64,000 bases of DNA from Tulasnella sp. 424 (taxonomy: Eukaryota > Basidiomycota > Agaricomycetes > Cantharellales > Tulasnellaceae), in the NCBI GenBank assembly GCA_019633425.1, contig WSUB01000003.1, positions 685,480 to 749,479 on the forward strand, given 5' to 3'. The translations under genes were made by a program, and so were the position numbers. Position 1 is the first letter of the stretch. Each line of letters starts with the position of its first letter. A model generated the notes under the pieces. The model saw only the letters and a program-made list of their open reading frames with translations. It was not told the origin of the DNA and made no database searches. Shown one piece after another: positions 36,199 to 48,900 of this stretch.

Positions 36199-37646
36199 TT
36201 AGCCGGCGCTCAAGGGAAGCTGGATAGGGCAAGGAACGTTGCTCAGGAGAGTCGCGGCACCGTAACTCCCGACCAGTCCAGCGATCTGCATCGTCAATAG
36301 GAGGCGGACGTTCAAGCCTGGTCGGTTACCGCCTACAATTGCAATCTTGTTTTGGCACGCATCGTGAAATAGGTTCCCTTGGGACGAATCAACGTTAGTC
36401 TGTTTTTCGGCCCTAACCCTCCCCTTACGGCGGCCGGCTTACATGTTTGGTCAGTCGTGTTGACAGCCGAGTAGGAAAACGTCATGTTAAGAGCCAACGG
36501 GAAGTATGATTTGGCGGGCATTGTTAGTGGTCCTGTTTGTTATGGGCAGAATTGATAAACGGGTCCCATATGTGAGGACGTTAATATGCTCACCAGTGCT
36601 CCCAGTAGCGACCAGTTTGAAAGTATCGGCTGAATACATCTCAGCAGTAATGTTTTTGAAATGTACAGGGGTGTACGAGCCGTGAGTATCAGCTTGAAGA
36701 TCGACGCCTCCCGTAAACGAGAAATTGGCTGGGTAACGATTGAAGTAAGGTGTTGGACCTCCATTCTCAACCAACGGTGTGCCGTAGGCAAACCCGAATG
36801 TGGGAACCCGAGGGATTACGAAGAACAAAATGAGTCCTAGACTAATGACCAAGAGTGATTCGCCGTCAGAAACGGTCATCAGAAAGAACGCCAGGAGATG
36901 CAAACCTACCAGATGAAGAAAGCAAATGCTGCCCAGACGATGACCTTCCGCGTCAGCCATGGAATGCCAAACAGTCCCGTTTGGTCTCGCTTAAAGGCGT
37001 TCCAAGCCTTTCGACGTTTTTCGGCTTTGATTTCTGCTTTACCTGACCCCTTCATGTCTTTCAACTCCTGTGCAGACCATTCCGCTCCCATCGCTGGGAC
37101 AGTGACCAACTCGACTTCGGGTTCATACGTCGTCGAGGTCCCTCCCTTCTTCGACTTTGATGCCAGTGTATCCGGTCGCGATAATGGACGATATCTATCA
37201 GGAAGGAGATCAAGTCAGCACAGCATGGTCGGATATGGAACTGCGTGCCGTCATGGCCGCAATTCTTGAAACACACGATCAAGCCAAACCGACAATCGGC
37301 GTAAAGTGGGGAAGTGGGCAAGCGAGAGAGAAAACCACACATACCCGCTATCATTCTTCAGCCCTGGCACTCCAAAAGCAGCACTATAGCGGGGTCCAGA
37401 ATTGTTGAAATCGGCGTAAACGTCCCACCCAGGCCCAGTTCCCATTTCTTCATCTCGTCCACCTTTCACTGGTTCGATGGCATCAGGCTGTCGAGAGTAC
37501 GAGTCGTTGCTGTATCCTGCGTTTTGAGATCCGGCTGTCCGATAGTCGAGTTGCTGAGGGCTGTAGCCGCTTCCGTAGGAGTCTCTGCGATTTCCAGAGC
37601 CGACTGTGTCGTAGCGGCTGCCAGCAGAGGGACGTGCTCGATCCAT
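36199..37646 (-). CDS. Single-pass membrane protein with LEA-2-like exterior domain, basidiomycete family
   Basis: Unnamed family; I know similar predicted proteins from Agaricomycetes but no tested function. The start is the ATG at 37646 (MDRARPSAGS). The first 150 or so residues are polar, Tyr/Ser/Gly-rich and probably cytosolic. Then follow WSAQELKDMKGSGKAE, the basic RRKAWNAFKRDQ and one membrane segment, KVIVWAAFAFFICLGLILFF, made by joining two exons. The remaining 220 residues would be outside the cell or in the lumen. They include VPTFGF, YTPVHFKNITAEMYSADTF, LVATGSTGPLTMPAKSYFP, FHDACQNKIAIVGGNRPGL and MQIAGLVG, ending PIQLPLSAG. The strand pattern resembles LEA-2/NDR1-type beta domains. 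Several N-glycosylation sites (NFS, NIT, NMT, NTT) fit an exterior position, and Cys residues in DQTC and DACQ could pair. Frame closes across all introns that I followed. Confidence 0.72.
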
Positions 37647-38032
37647 GGTGAAAATTGGATTGGATGATGGGCCTTCAGGTTATCGATGGCTTTTCGTTTT
37701 TGTCGTTTGAAGTTTGAGTAAAGGATTGACGGGCGACGAGAAGTCGGAGAAGCAGAGGGGTGATGGGAGACTGGACTGTACCAAGAAGTGAGTTCGCACG
37801 GCTAAGGAAACCTCCGAATGTGCTTTGGGAGTTGATCCCCGTCCAGCCTTGCAGCCTTTCTTTGAACACCTCCGTTGCGATCCTCCATTACGCAGTGGTC
37901 AGAGGGCTAGTGAAAAGGAGGAAATATCACGCACAGTTTCACAAAATCGCTGAAAGCGCCGGATCGCACCACTACACTCTCCACTGACTAACACAAAGCC
38001 CTGACACCAACCAACAAAGTGCGAGTGATCCG
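37647..38032. other. Intergenic, divergent promoter
   Basis: The 386 bases between two divergent start codons. They must hold both promoters and 5' UTRs. No strong motif is seen. Confidence 0.45.
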
Positions 38033-41000
38033 ATGTCTCACAATCTTCCTAGGCCGGTGATGGGAAGCTCGGGAGGGAGTATTCCTTGGGGAGAGAATAA
38101 ATTTGATCGTCTATGTAGGGTAAGCTTGTCCCTCGACCCTTTCATGCATCTTCTGATCCAAACTTGTCCGACGCCGCAATGGAACCCCGGCGCATGGGTC
38201 ACATGTAGAATTACGACGAACGGACCGGAGAACTCATAAAACAAACGTGCGAAACTCATCGCATCAGAAGAAACTTGAACGGACCTTGTCCGTGAGTTCA
38301 AGCCCCCTTGTTTCGATTTCGGAACATCTCTAAAAAAGGAATCCCATCAAAACTCTATTGTACCAGCTTTGTCCACCCACACGACCCCCGATGGTTACAG
38401 CTTGGAGGTGGACTCTCCCATTCTCCATCTGCCCCCGTAAAGTTGGGGCCACCAGCTCGCCGCCCGTTCCCGTCCCACAACAAACACCCGCAACAACCAG
38501 AACGACCACCTCCTCTTACCACACAACTTCCCAGTGGACCTGGGGCATCTATCGTTTCACCTATGTCTCAGATTCCGGGTACCCTCGATCCCAGGCGGAG
38601 GCCCTCCAACGCGAGCTCCACTGGTGGGACGGAATCAACCCTCGACCTAAACAAGATACAGGCTCAGTTACAAGATCCTAGTTTCGTAGCTGTTTTGGAA
38701 CATGCAGTAAGGCGAAGCAATTCGGGAAGCCAACCGCCGACGCCCACTGTATCCGCACCACCAGGAGGTCTGGCGTCGTCCTGGGGACCTGGAGCAAATC
38801 AACCTCAGCCGCAGGCTCCATCCCAATCTTCACATCCACCGCCTCCAGCAAAGGATGCTTGGGGTAACACGGCAGCACCGAACAAACCTTGGGGCCAGCG
38901 ATCTCCACAGCGCCGCGGAAGCCAATCGTGGCAATCATCTGCTCCAAGCTCAGATCCCTGGGGAACGAAAGCTGGACCAAGTGCGAACAGCTCATGGGCA
39001 AACGTTTCTTCGTCGAGTGCACTTCCATCCGATTCATGGGGTTTTACGTCGGGCGGAGATTGGGGATCAGCAGTACTTGCAAACGCTACTTGGGGTCCTC
39101 AACCGACAGCAACTCCCGCCCAAGCATGGCCCACTTCTGCGGCACCAGAACCCGAAAAGCCAACTTTCGAAGCCCGTTCAACGTTCGCAGCCCCTCCGAT
39201 GCCACCGTCTACATCGAGCAGTTCAAGGGGAAATATCGAGACCCAACATGTCGCCTCAAATGCCCTACCGCCACCTCAGCACGTATCTCATGAAACCCCT
39301 GCTCCCAACGAGCCCCCGCGTAGACCTGAGAAACTTCCTTTAACGATTCCGAATTCGCTTCAGTCGAACAAACGTACCTCTGATGCCCAGAGGGCGCCTT
39401 TCCCCAAACCAGCGTCGGTGGACGAGCCACCGCCATCTCCAGACAAGCTGTACGATTCTTCAAAGCCGGGAGATGATCCTGAATTAGTAGCGTGGAGAGC
39501 TATAATAAAGTATGTCATTCTCGACTTCTCCGAACTCGTTCCTCTCAGTCTGCGTTGCTCTCCCCGTATCCTTTCGAATCTCCAATTTACTGACGTGTTC
39601 CTTATCTCGACCCATTTTACCAGAGAGCTTGGCTCTGTCTACCGTGACCATGTTCATTATCAAGAGCTTGCGGAACAGCGAAGCGAACTGGAAGCTTTGG
39701 CCCAACGAGCCGCAGCAAGGAGCAAGGCTAGGCCTGAAACAAGTGCTGGGCAGGCAGATGGGGGACCTTATTCTGGCAAAATCAAAGAACTCAGAGAGCA
39801 GATGGGGTCCTCGTTCTTGAAGCAGGAGACCAGAGCCGCCGAATGGGCAGCAGCTTTAACCGGAGGCCCAAGCACTGCAGCAGGATCAAGTCAGTCGGGC
39901 GAGGCTGCCGTTTTGGTGGGAAAACGTAGCAAAGCTCTCTGGCCATTCGAACCCCCAGAAGGAGAATACATTCCCAAGGGTCAGGCGAACGCCAAAGCGA
40001 CAGCGGACCTGGAGTCGACGAGGAACCAAATCCAGAAAATGGCCGAGACTCTGGACGAAGCAAGGTCCGAATTGGGCCGAATCTACGCGGACCTCATCAA
40101 AGAGATGGAGATGCAAGATTCCGCGGTCGAGTCGGATGTCGGCAACGCAGTCGAAGAACCTTCCACCACCACACCACTCAGCGGTGGACCCGAAACTCCA
40201 GACTCGATGCTGGACTCGGACCCGGCAGAAGAATTACGACATCTCGAAAGTGAAGTCGATCGACTTCGTCGTGATGTGGATTTTATTGTCAGCGAGCGGC
40301 ACTCGATGTGGGAGGATGCACATGCTGCGCTGGGTCTTGAGAGACCGGGCGAGGAAGAAGGAGAGGTAGAGGTAGACGAAGAGGGAGAGGAAGAAACCCG
40401 GAGCCCAACCTCAGACAATACGGCTCCTCCTAAAGTGCTTGGACAAGACGTTAACTCCGAGGTTGATGGAGATGAAATGAACATCGATGGTCGAACCGAA
40501 GGCGCCATTACGGACGAAATGGACGACGAGGCGGAGCCCTCCCCAGTACCTGAGGAAAACGAAGATACTTCAACGACCACTCGCGAATCGATTGAAGCCA
40601 AGCTCACCGCTACCGAGGGAACCCTGGACGCTACGGCTCTGCAAGCATGGCCACTCGTCAAAGCGATAGACAACCTGGTTATGGAGGAAATGTGCCAAGC
40701 CGACATTGCGCTGCTCGTCGCTTCCAACGAGGACCTTAAGGCAAGGATGTTTGCAGTAAGTTGTTTGCCATCATTTCCAGTCTATCTATTTGATTTTATT
40801 TTTAATTCTAATACGACACCGTTGGCTCGCAGCTCGAAGAACAGGGACGAGTCGAGGACGTCCAATTACAACAACTCTACGGCGCAGTGATGGCACTCGA
40901 CACAGGCGGGCAGCCGAACATCGACCAACTGATAGATGGAATCGTGAAGCCAATCGTAGATGAAGTCGAAGCTTACATGCACAGGGAGTTCGGGCAAAGG

Positions 41001-41159
41001 GCCAGAACACAAGATCAAGCTTGGCAGGATGTGGGGAACCAACTGGAGGCCCTCATGGAGCCTACCCTTCTCGTCCTTCGAGCCATTCTGAACAAAGCGG
41101 ACACTCTATCTCCGCAACAAGCATACCCTAATGGCAATGGGGCACAGTGGCATGAATGA
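38033..41159 (+). CDS. Coiled-coil protein of unknown function
   Basis: I do not recognise this gene. Proposed exons are 38033-38119, 38401-39509, 39624-40755 and 40833-41159, together 884 residues with the frame closed. The first exon (MSHNLPRPVM) and the 281-nt first intron are the least certain; an in-frame ATG at 38563 (MSQIPGTLD) is a shorter alternative. The N-terminal half is disordered, rich in Pro, Ser, Trp and Gly with repeated W-G motifs (DAWGNT, KPWGQR, DPWGTK, DSWGFT, ATWGPQ). The second half has coiled coils: YRDHVHYQELAEQRSELEAL, ADLESTRNQIQKMAETLDEA and LRHLESEVDRLRRDVDFI. An acidic stretch (EEEGEVEVDEEGEEE) separates the last of these from a final helical part (VEAYMHREFGQRA). 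The third intron, 39510-39623, is a stop-free multiple of three. Role unknown; the W-G repeats are reminiscent of GW proteins but I would not assign that. Confidence 0.7.
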
Positions 41160-42007
41160 AATAGGCTTGGTTGGCAATGACGAATGGGGTGCTTACATTG
41201 GAACGATGTTAGTAGCTGTAGTGCACGTGGTTCCATTTATACTCTGTATGGGGCTCTCTCCTGACTATTTGAGAGCCAAAGTTGCTTCCTCTTTGGAGGT
41301 CACCCGCAGCCGAACCAAGCCTCGGTGGCCTCTCGTGGCCTTTGTTCATGACCCCCACGTGGTCTTTTCATTACTTAACATCCAGTAAGCTTCGGAGTTG
41401 AAAGGTCTTGTGTCATATGTGAAGTCCCGGATAAGCAACCTCGCTTGCTGGATGGCTTGCGGGCAGGGCGTGTGGAGCGAGGATGACGCCGGTGGCGGTG
41501 GCGGAGAGCGCATGGCCGGGCGGGGACGAAGATGAAAGCCTGCGATAACCTTTAGTTTCAAAGTCAGGTGTGATTTTCGCTCGGTGGTCTTTGGTAGGCA
41601 CGCGGACGACGTCGACCAATGGTATATGCGAGATTAGATACCAGAAGATGCGCGGCGCTTATTCTAGGCACTCAGTTCTCTGTGTGCGTTCGCCTGCTCT
41701 TGCTCGACATGACGCGAACACTCCGTGATATCCCACCTCACAACGATCCCACCGACCACTCGCCGGGCTCAATACCTCAAGCGAAGATCTAGCGGCCTTC
41801 ACAGGGAACAGCCACAGTGGGACAAAATACGTGTAGGGGGCAGAGGCGTTGCGGACTCCTCCTCGTTCCCGCTAATGTCGCTCCCCGTCGCCCCTGAAGG
41901 CAAGACTGCAGGTAAGCCTCCAGGCGTATCCCCCATAAAATGAAAACGACCCCTCTGACCGTATCTGGTGATTCCTTTCGTCCTTACTTTACTCTTCTTG
42001 TTCTACT
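41160..42007. other. Intergenic, DUG2 promoter
   Basis: About 850 bp between two plus-strand genes. It holds the 3' UTR of the coiled-coil gene and the promoter of DUG2. No gene or clear element is seen. Confidence 0.5.
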
Positions 42008-45000
42008 ATGCATTCGGCCCTCGCTACACCTCCTCCGACGCCTCCAATACCGTCCTGGTTGACATTAGAATCTTGCGAGTCCGACGACCGTCAAGATCGT
42101 ATTCCACCGCCACCACTTAGCCACACCTTACATCAAGCGGATGGCTCTGTATTGAGCCTTGCAGCAGACAGCCAAAGGATATACAGTGGAAGCCAGGCCG
42201 ACATCCACGTATGGTGCCGTGACTCTTTCCAGCTTGTCGGCTTACTACAAGGCCATACTGGAAGCGTGCTAGCCCTTGAGCTGTACAAAGAGAAGAACTG
42301 GCTGATAAGCTCCTCTGGTGAGTGGGTCTTGCAGCATGAGAGCTTCTGTATTGGCGGAGATTGACATCAAGGGGCTCTCAGGGGATTCCAGCGTCAGGGT
42401 ACGGTGCTAAGCCACGACTGTGCCGCCGGGTATGCACTGAAGCTTCAACACATCTCTTCTTTAGATATGGAACACGGAAACAATGGAGTCACTTTACATC
42501 CTGACACCATTCGCTGACTATAATTCGGGCGATATCTTCTCTATTGCCTTTTCGGCCGCGGCTCAAACCCTCTTTCTCGGATGCCAAAACACGTCGTTAC
42601 AGGTTCGACCAACTCTTTATGCTATTCGCGTTTCCGGAGTTTATATACCGATTCTTTTTATACAGTGGTTTGACTTGTCAGAGGGTTCTCGAGATTGGAA
42701 CGCGAACACGGAACCAGGTTCAACGCAACTTGGCGAACAGATTTCGCCCAAACATCCTCTCAATCGAAAGCCGCATAAATTCTTCGACAGCCAACCCCAA
42801 CCAGCAGGCCGACCAATTCCTTCACCTCATCCTAGCACCACTTCCTTCCCAGTAACGCCCACTAGCACTGCGCGTTCGCTTCCCGGCGCAGCTACCCCTC
42901 CCTTGGCGCCCCACCACCAACTCCAAATGTCGAGCAGTAATTCGAACGATGGAGACCATCATGAGGAGCCTAAATCAGTCGGGCCGCGTTTACTGTCGAT
43001 TCCGCAAGACAATTGGGTCCCATCGGCGCATTACGGGTACATTTACTGCATGGCGATTGTCCCTGAACACGAGGGTGACGGTCAGGCAGCTGGAAACCAA
43101 CGGAAAACGGTTCAACTCGTGACCGGAAGCGGGGACGAGGACGTAAAGGTATGAGCGTGCGAGCATATTGACAAGCTATAAAACGGGTCTTATTGACGGA
43201 TCTCTTTGCGAATAGCTCTGGTCGTACAGCGCCGACCCTGCCGATACCGCGAACAACATAACGCTACTACACACGTTTTATGCCCAAGTTGGCGGTGTTC
43301 TTTCAATAATATCGAGAAACGGAAATGTCTACGCGGGCTGTCAAGGCGGTCACGTCAAGATCTGGGACATTGAAACCAAGACGCTTGTTCGAACTATTAT
43401 CGTTCAAGAGGTGAGAGTTCCGTCTCCAAATTCATTACTTCCTCGTGCTGATGCTCGTTCGATTCTCCAAGAACGTGGATATCCTCAGCTTGTCGATGGT
43501 TGACGGCGAGTTATACACTTGCTCAGCCAGTGGGTGCATCCAGGTAAGCTCGATCACGTCCCCACCGAACCGGAAATAATTGCTTAACATGGTGCCGGTA
43601 GCGCTTCTCTCCAACGTTCGATAAAACGGGATGCTGGAAAGGCCACTCTGGCACTGCTCTAACTTCGATCATTGTGCCGTCAAGGCACGAGGGCAAGAAA
43701 GCTACCGACGACCGACTTGACCTTATTACCGGAGCTAGCGACAACAACATCAAGGTGAGTAGCGTAGCTTTGTTTTTCTTGGATTACCAATTTACCCTGG
43801 GATCAAAGGTCTGGGCGATAAGGCGACCATCGAGCCAAAAACTCGGCAGCTCGCTGCCTCAGACAAACCTGAGCCATACGTCTGTGCCAAGTCAAGAGAC
43901 GAATGTCGCCGGCGAAACAGACAAGGTCGAAGCAAGTGAGTTCTTGCGAATGTCCCCCGCGGATGGGATGGACTGACTTGAGCTACTCTGTTTAACTGCA
44001 GGCGACACGCTGGTCAACGCACTGTCCCAATTCGTGTCGTTCTCCAGTGTCAGCGGCAGCCTCAGTCACCACGAGGACTGTAGGCAAGCAGCCATTTGGC
44101 TCAAGAAGTGTCTGATCCAATTTGGGGCGGAATCACAGCTGGTATGTTGGGGCTGGCAGCACAGAGTCACATCGCGAGAACTGAAATTATGTGCGTTTGT
44201 TCATAGCTTTACGGAATCGAAGGCAAAAATCCTGTGGTTTTCGGTCTGTTCCGAGGATCCGAAAGCAAGCAAGCTAGACGGAGAGTTCTGTTCTACGGGT
44301 AGGGCGTCGACCCTTCTCCAAATCGGGACGCGTTCAACTGACTGCCGGACGTTTTCCAGGCACTACGACGTCATAGCAGCAGGACCTCCCAGCTCCTGGC
44401 AGCATGACCCGTATACTTTGACCGGCCTGAATGGATACCTCTATGGTCGAGGAGTCACAGACAACAAAGGTCCTGTGCTCGCTGTCGCTTGCGCCGCTTC
44501 TGAGATGCTGGCTAGGCGAGCACTCGACATAGACCTTGTTCTTCTGATCGAGGGAGAGGAAGAGGCTGGAAGTGGAGGATTCGAAGAAGCCGTTCGGAAG
44601 TACAAGGTATGGATGCACCGAGGATAATTTCCTTGATCTGCGTGTGCGGTTGTTGACACAAGATGCCTCGGCGTAGGATCAAATTGGGCACATTGACGCA
44701 ATCCTCGTCAGGTACGGTCACGGCATATGCTCGCAAAGCTCTCACTAACCTTCTCTGGCGTCTAGCAATTCGTACTGGATAGACGACGCGCGCCCGTGTA
44801 TTACATATGGCCTTCGCGGTGTCATACATGCTACCATCGAAGTGCATGGGGACGGTCCGGATGTCCATTCAGGTGTTGACGGTGGTGCAGATATTGAGCC
44901 GATGATGGATATGTAAGCGCTAATAGCGGTGCTCGAGGCTCGCAAATTTAACCTCTTGTCCTGTAGGACCAAAGTTCTATCTAAACTCTCAGAAGGCACT

Positions 45001-45894
45001 CATATCGCAGTGCCCGGTTTCTGTAAGTGTAAAGTTTACTTACGCAATCGTCATCCCTAACCTATTATGCCGGGAAGACGACAACGTCAGGAAGCCTTTG
45101 GATGAAGAAAACGAAAGCTTCAAGCTGCTCTCCGAGGTTACGGGACGCACTCCTGCTTCATTCTCTTCTCGGTGGAGGGAACCAACCTTGAGCGTCCATT
45201 CTATCCAAGACTCGGGTCTCTCTGGCAGTGCGTAGGAGGCTTAGAAAGCCAACCGGCAGCCAAAACTAACCATCGTCCCCTAGACCCCACCATCATTCCA
45301 TCAAGAGTCCGCGCAAAGATCTCGGTTCGTATCGTTCCTGATCAAGACTTGAAGGTTATAGTGGCAGCCATCGAGTCTTCAATTCGGACCACGTTCAATG
45401 AACTGCAGTCTCCAAACTCGTTGCAGGTACGTTAGCTTGGGTTGTCAGGCAGTCGAGGAAGCCGCCTAACTCCTGAATATGTAGATCACAATCGACCGAA
45501 CGGCCGATTGGTGGATCGGAAGTTTCGATCATCCGTGGTTCAAAGCACTTGAAAGCGCGATATACGACGAGTGGGGTGTTCAGCCGCTGAGGATACGAGA
45601 GGGAGGGGTACGTCAACGGTTCAATCGTCTCTGTTTCGCGTTTGGGCCTAACCTCCCGTGTAGTCAATCCCTTCAGTCCCTTTCCTAGAAAAGGAGTTTG
45701 GTTGCCCCGCCCTTCATCTACCAATGGGGCAGAGTTCGGTATGGCTTTTAACTCGTAAGAACGACGAACCCTTTCTGATTCCTTTGCAGGACCAAGCTCA
45801 TCTGCGTAATGAACGGATCTCGTTGAACAACCTTCGGAAAGGAAAGTCTGTGGTCGAGCGCTTTTTCCACCGTATGTCAACTACAACAGAGTAA
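42008..45894 (+). CDS. dug2: DUG2, WD40 plus M20 peptidase subunit of glutathione-degrading complex
   Basis: In yeast Dug2 and Dug3 form a cytosolic complex that releases glutamate from glutathione, independent of gamma-glutamyl transpeptidase. The start is the ATG at 42008 (MHSALATPPP); more than ten short introns follow. The N-terminal half is a WD40 propeller: LHQADGSVLSLAADSQRIYS, LLQGHTGSVLALEL, IFSIAFSAAAQTLFLG, VTGSGDEDVKLWSYS, GGHVKIWDIETKTLV and the GHSGTALTSI blade. A Ser/Pro-rich loop interrupts it. The C-terminal half is an M20 metallopeptidase: HYDVI (metal His), RGVTDNKGP (bridging Asp), IEGEEEAGS (catalytic and metal Glu), HSGVDGG in the dimerisation-domain region and QAHLRNERISLNN near the end (last metal His). 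These residues look complete. It ends MSTTTE. The combination of WD40 and M20 in one chain is diagnostic for Dug2. AATAAA at 45968-45973 is a possible poly(A) signal. Confidence 0.9.
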
Positions 45895-45993
45895 GATTTC
45901 TTCATGTATGGCTTGAAAGCGGTTTAGAGTCCATGGTTGATTTAACAAGGTAGTATGGCATAATAAGAATAAATATAGGTGAAAAGGGGAGCA

Positions 45994-48900
45994 TTAGTCC
46001 ATGTCCAAGTCTTGAGGCTCTGGTTGAACGCCATCTGCCTCCCAGAGGGCAACAAACTAGTCGAAAAAAGCTCCGATCGGTAAGGTGGACCTAGACAAAA
46101 CTTCAATGCACTTACGTGTTGCCGCTGCTTAGCAATATCGTCAGCGACGAGAATTGGAGTGGTGGCGAAAGGTAGTCGTTCCCAGCTCATTGCAAACTCG
46201 GGATTTCTTCGCAGGGCGGGCTTGTCGCCTAATGCGCTTTTCTTGCCTGGAACCCACTTGGCGCATTTGCTACGACTTGGACGTTAGAATCACAGCCCAT
46301 CAGGAGTTGTGGTTGGACGTACTCTTCGGAAATCCCATATACAGACTTGAGGTAGGCTTTAAGAATAGATACCATTCCAACGATGACGGAGGCACGGGCA
46401 AAAGAAACATCATCAGACTGGGACCCTTCCACCTGACCGAACGGGTGGCCCTATGAATGCAGTGTGAGGACATTGACTTGGAAGCTGATGGGCTGAACAT
46501 TGCCTACCTCGTGGGAAATCTGCGGTGCCCAGACAGCATAGACTTGCATCCCAGCTGTTGACAGCACCGAGGTTAAATGCCTGATCACAGTGAGCACCTC
46601 CTCTTGTGTTTTGTAATCCAATGATGAAAAGTTCTCGGCCATATAGCGAACGAAATCGATGTCCGTCTGTAAGACGAAGTCATGAGTCCATATGTGCTTC
46701 CATGGCTAGCAAGAAAGGTACAAACCTGGGAGCTTGACAATTTCGTTGAATCGAGCTCGAATACTTTCACTAGGGCCTTGAGGAAGTCTTGTCTTGCGGG
46801 TCTCTTCTCCTTTACCAGAGAGTACCACTTCTGTAGGAGGGCAGTAGGAAGCGGATCAAGACGATATCCTGCAGAGAGTGCTATTCAGTAAAGCAATCGC
46901 AATCTTGCACAACCGACTGACCTTGAATGCCCTCTTTCCGCAGTCGGAATTGATAATCGAATGACGTTCGGGCACATTCCATGTACCTGCTATTGACCAG
47001 CGATGCGTGTTTACTACTAAGGATCGAGTGGAGTGCGTGTGCTCGAGCAGATAGTTGCGCACTAGCGCTAGTCTCAAGGGCGACAATGACAGGCATGCAC
47101 TGAAAACCTAATGTTAGGCAAGGTAAGGAGGAAAAATGAAATCGCGAACCTGCAGGGGGTGGGCAAGACCTTGCTTGACTGTAAAGCCTAGAATATCGAC
47201 AGCTACAGCCTGAATCCTCAGTTGGGAACTAAGGGCGGCTTCGAGAATTTGCGGAAGATAGCGCTGGACGACTGCTGAGCTTACGCTGTAGAGAGCCAAA
47301 CCGGTGAGTCTATATCCTCATTACAGCCTCGTTGAAACGTACCCTGACTCAGCGAAGCCATCTGTGTTCCCCACAAGTTCTTCCATATTAATAGCTTTGG
47401 GCTTCTTGGTGTTCTTGCCTGGGAGAAACACTTAATACAAGAAGTTGTAAATAGTATAAATGAGGACTTACCTTTCTGTAACGCCGAATGCTTTTCACTT
47501 TCCGAGATGAGGAACCCTTGCATGATTTTCAGCAGTCGTCCTTTGGCATCTTCGTCTTCGCCCTCGAAGACAGCGTCCATCATGGCAGCAGATTGTGGCC
47601 TGGTCATTAGAGTAGGTTGCGCGCGGAAAAGGTAACCTAGGCAGGGAATCGCTGAGAAGATCCAATCTAGCGCAAGTAAGGTTCACATACCTAGGCAGCG
47701 AACCAGAGGAGCTCGGGCAGCCGGACTTCGGAAATCCTCGTATAGAGCCAATAATACCTCATAGACATGGTCTGCAATGGGAAGCTAAAGAGCCATCAAT
47801 CAGTCCGATGCAAGAGGGATGAGATTTTTCCGATCATACTTTGGATACACTATCGATGTCGGGAGCCAAGTCTGCAAAGCAAAAATTGACGGTAAGAACC
47901 AATGAGACTTTTGACTATTCTAATACCTACCGGGATGTTCGGATCTCAAAGAATCGAAATCGCAATGTTCACAAAGTAGAGATATCATGAAGGCGATGAT
48001 AATTAAGCTTCGGAGGGCCTGGGGGTTAACGTTGTCGGGCCGCGCCCCAAGAGTTTTGACTCGGCCTACGAGCGGGTTAGGTCAGGCCGTGAAGGGGGCA
48101 TACAAACGCACCATTGCATGACTTCAAAAGACCAACAACCCGTTGGTAGTCGTGGGTGAGGTGCTTGACAACAGCGCAGAAACATGCGATACATTCCGGC
48201 AGGACCTGAAGGGTGGAGAGGAGTGAATTACAGTAGAGTTTAAGGCTCGCGTTTGGTCGCACCAGCGGGTTGCTCGGCTTCTGGATACGGGTGGCAAGAA
48301 CGCTTTGGAGTTCCTGCGCAAATTGAACAGCGGTCTTCGGAAGATGCGGTATGCAGGCGCAGTAAATTTTGAGAATAAAGTCCGCAATGGCTTGATCTTC
48401 CTTCTAGCTCCAGAATTCCATTCAGCAAAATGCGTTTTTAAAAGGGGGTACCGCCTCACCGTTGCAGTATTTTTTAAATACGGTAAGAGGCTCTTTGCGT
48501 TAGATAATGACATCATGGGCGGATGGGCAGCGACCAATAAGTGAACAGTTTTGACGCAGCTAACCAGATCCTAAAACGGAGTAAGAATGAGTTCCGAACG
48601 CAAGACTCGAAGGGGCAACGTACGAAGCCTTCAAGAGATTCGGAGTCGACGAGGCTCCCGATCAACGCGTTACAAATCTCCTGATAGCGAGCGAACACAG
48701 CTGACGTCTCCTTCCCTTCCTTAGAACTGACAACCTGGAAAACAATCGTTTAGACTAGGCATTCATCATGATTCGTTCTGCTGACCTGATGGAACAAGTC
48801 TTCCAGAGGCGAATGTCGATCCGCGGAAAAACCAGCAACGCCCATAATGACCTGTGCTGTTGCCTTGGCCTTTTCCTCCACAGTCCATCGCTGCGATGGA

